Assembly (NCBI RefSeq): GCF_008085905.1
Contig: NZ_VSFF01000003.1
Coordinates: 310,001 to 374,000, forward strand
Reading direction: 5' to 3'
Source of the DNA: Actinomadura syzygii
GTDB taxonomy: Bacteria > Actinomycetota > Actinomycetes > Streptosporangiales > Streptosporangiaceae
Length of the DNA: 64,000 bases
Below, in pieces: positions 62,656 to 64,000 of the stretch. The position numbers and the translations under genes are program-made. Each line of letters starts with the position of its first letter. The first letter of the stretch is position 1. The notes under the pieces are model-generated. The model searched no databases and was not told the origin of the DNA. It was given only the letters and a program-made list of their open reading frames with translations.

Positions 62656-64000
62656 GCGGGCACCTCCTGCTCGGCGGCGTCGGCGGCGGGACGGGCGGCG
62701 TGCGGGTCCTCGGTGTCGAGGATCTCGATCGCGGGGTTGACGTAGCCGTCGGCGCGCTGGACGACGCCGTCCAGGCCCTTGCCGCCGTCGGGCGGGCGGC
62801 GGGTCACGCCGAAGGTCCCCTCGGCGATGGCGGCGAGGAGCCCGTCGTCGGCGACGCGCTCCAGCAGCTCGACCGACTCGGCGAGGACCTGCTTGGCGCG
62901 CTGGACGAGCATGCCGTCCGGGCGGGGCATGAAGTCCTCGGCGAGGTCCCCGCAGGCGTCGCGGACGTAGCGGACGTTCTCCAGCGCCAGGTCGCGGTCC
63001 GACAGCCAGGGGGTGTGGATGCCCTCGGTCATCATCCCGATCAGGATGATCGACTGCCCGGTCATGACCCCGGCGAGGTTGAAGAAGGCGTCCAGCAGGT
63101 ACCCGGCGAAGATGTTGCCGGTCATGTGCTTGGTCGGCGGCATGTACTTCAGCGGCGCGCCTGGGAACAGCTCGCGGACGAGCTGCGCGTGCGCGAGCTC
63201 CAGCCGGAACGACCCGGGGATCGACGGGTCGATCTCGAAGGCGTGCCCGAGGCCGAGCTGGGCGTCGGTGAGCCCCGCCTCGTGCCCGAACCGCTCGTTG
63301 AGGAGCTGGCTGACGACGACGGTGTGCGCGGCGTCGACCGCGTCGGCTGTGGTGAGGTAGTTGTCCTCGCCGGTGTTGATGACGATGCCGGCGCGGGCGT
63401 GGATCTGCCGGGAGAACCGCTGGTCGATGAACGTCCGGCGGGGGTTGATGTCGCGGAAGATGATGCCGTACATGCAGTCGTTGAGCATCATGTCCAGGCG
63501 CTCCAGCCCGGCGAGCGTCGCGATCTCCGGCATGCACAGCCCGGACGCGTAGTTGGTCAGCCGCACGTACCGGCCGAGCTCGCGGGACACGTCGTCGAGC
63601 GCGGCGCGCATCAGCCGGAAGTTCTCGCGGGTGGCGTAGGTGCCCGCGTAGCCCTCGCGGGTGGCGCCCTCGGGGACGAAGTCCAGCAGCGACTGCCCGG
63701 TGGAGCGGATCACCGCGACGACGTCGGCCCCTTCGCGGGCGGCGGCCTGCGCCTGCGGGACGTCCTCGTAGATGTCGCCGGTCGCCACGATCAGGTAGAC
63801 GAGCGGCCGCGGCGGGTCGGCCATGTCGGGGGTGGGCAGCTCGGCGAGCAGCGCGTCGCGCTCGGCGCGGCGGCGGTCGACGCGGGCCATGCCCGCGCGG
63901 GCCGCCCGCTCCGCCGCCGCGCGGGCGCGGTCGGCGTCGGCGCCGGACGGCAGCCGGAACGACACCCGGCCGCGCGCGGCGGCCCCGGCCAGGTCGGCGA
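62652..64000 (-). CDS. kamD: lysine 5,6-aminomutase alpha subunit (5' end outside window)
   Basis: The frame stays open through the window edge: 437 residues are inside counting from GTG 63965, and the upstream codons ADLAGAAARGR continue in the same frame, so the true start lies beyond 64000. The sequence includes LVYLIVATGDIYEDVPQAQAAAREG, TNYASGLCMPEIA and GVMTGQSIILIGMMTEGIHTPW, typical of KamD, which binds the substrate and part of PLP/B12. It forms an operon with KamE and Kal. Confidence 0.94.
   Translation of the reverse strand, partial: ADLAGAAARGRVSFRLPSGADADRARAAAERAARAGMARVDRRRAERDALLAELPTPDMADPPRPLVYLIVATGDIYEDVPQAQAAAREGADVVAVIRSTGQSLLDFVPEGATREGYAGTYATRENFRLMRAALDDVSRELGRYVRLTNYASGLCMPEIATLAGLERLDMMLNDCMYGIIFRDINPRRTFIDQRFSRQIHARAGIVINTGEDNYLTTADAVDAAHTVVVSQLLNERFGHEAGLTDAQLGLGHAFEIDPSIPGSFRLELAHAQLVRELFPGAPLKYMPPTKHMTGNIFAGYLLDAFFNLAGVMTGQSIILIGMMTEGIHTPWLSDRDLALENVRYVRDACGDLAEDFMPRPDGMLVQRAKQVLAESVELLERVADDGLLAAIAEGTFGVTRRPPDGGKGLDGVVQRADGYVNPAIEILDTEDPHAARPAADAAEQEVPA

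Overview
The window is very GC-rich, uses many GTG starts and is packed with 4-base ATGA/GTGA overlaps. It carries genes typical of actinomycetes: rbpA behind a SigR-type promoter, a second clpP pair, separate lnt and ppm genes, several WYL/IclR/LysR/TetR/AraC regulators, and an Erm-type rRNA methyltransferase. It looks like chromosomal DNA of a filamentous actinomycete. An Actinomadura-like (Streptosporangiales) host is a guess from gene content, not proven. No insertion sequence, prophage, CRISPR array or rRNA operon was seen.

Layout. 0-6.7 kb: a TerD protein, then a small free-standing acyl cluster (acyltransferase plus acyl-CoA oxidase, divergent from a KASIII), an AHSA1/SnoaL fusion with a leaderless promoter, and a DoxX membrane protein. 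6.8-12.8 kb: a seven-gene overlapping minus-strand operon of a nucleotide-sugar epimerase, a GT2 glycosyltransferase, a TIGR04282 protein, a methyltransferase, a membrane-anchored molybdopterin oxidoreductase and two membrane proteins. 12.9-20.1 kb: a class V aminotransferase divergent from a LysR regulator, IclR and WYL regulators, a PPOX protein, a WPDV-repeat membrane protein, an SDR, a LOG-like protein and a pterin dehydratase. 20.1-28.7 kb: a response regulator/kinase/GT2-GtrA/ArnT-like operon, an Ala-rich repeat protein and rsgA.

28.7-40.7 kb: a DrrAB-like ABC exporter divergent from a TetR gene with paired operator-like repeats, RHH and VOC genes, a thioredoxin-reductase-like flavoprotein, VOC/UvrA-like/AraC genes, tRNA-Cys and tRNA-Arg, an aldehyde dehydrogenase, an Erm methyltransferase with a possible leader ORF, and a small zinc-ribbon protein. 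40.7-49.4 kb: a DUF885 protein, a LysE exporter, a degenerate kinase-lobe membrane protein, MoxR/DUF58/VWA genes, two RNA-methyltransferase-like genes, a SAM methyltransferase and an EF-hand protein. 49.5-58.2 kb: GDPD, an orphan Phd antitoxin, a clpP pair, rbpA, a NarL-type two-component system beside an ABC exporter, and FxsA. 58.3-64 kb: ppm and lnt, then a lysine-fermentation module (KamD, KamE, Kal) that runs off the window end.

The cross-window signals most worth checking are: a 17-base motif shared by the promoters of the flavoprotein (33 kb) and the SAM methyltransferase (48 kb); short tandem duplications lying on or beside stop codons at five loci; the molybdoenzyme-containing glycan-type operon; the small acyl cluster; the paired TetR-operator repeats; and the possible Erm leader/attenuator.
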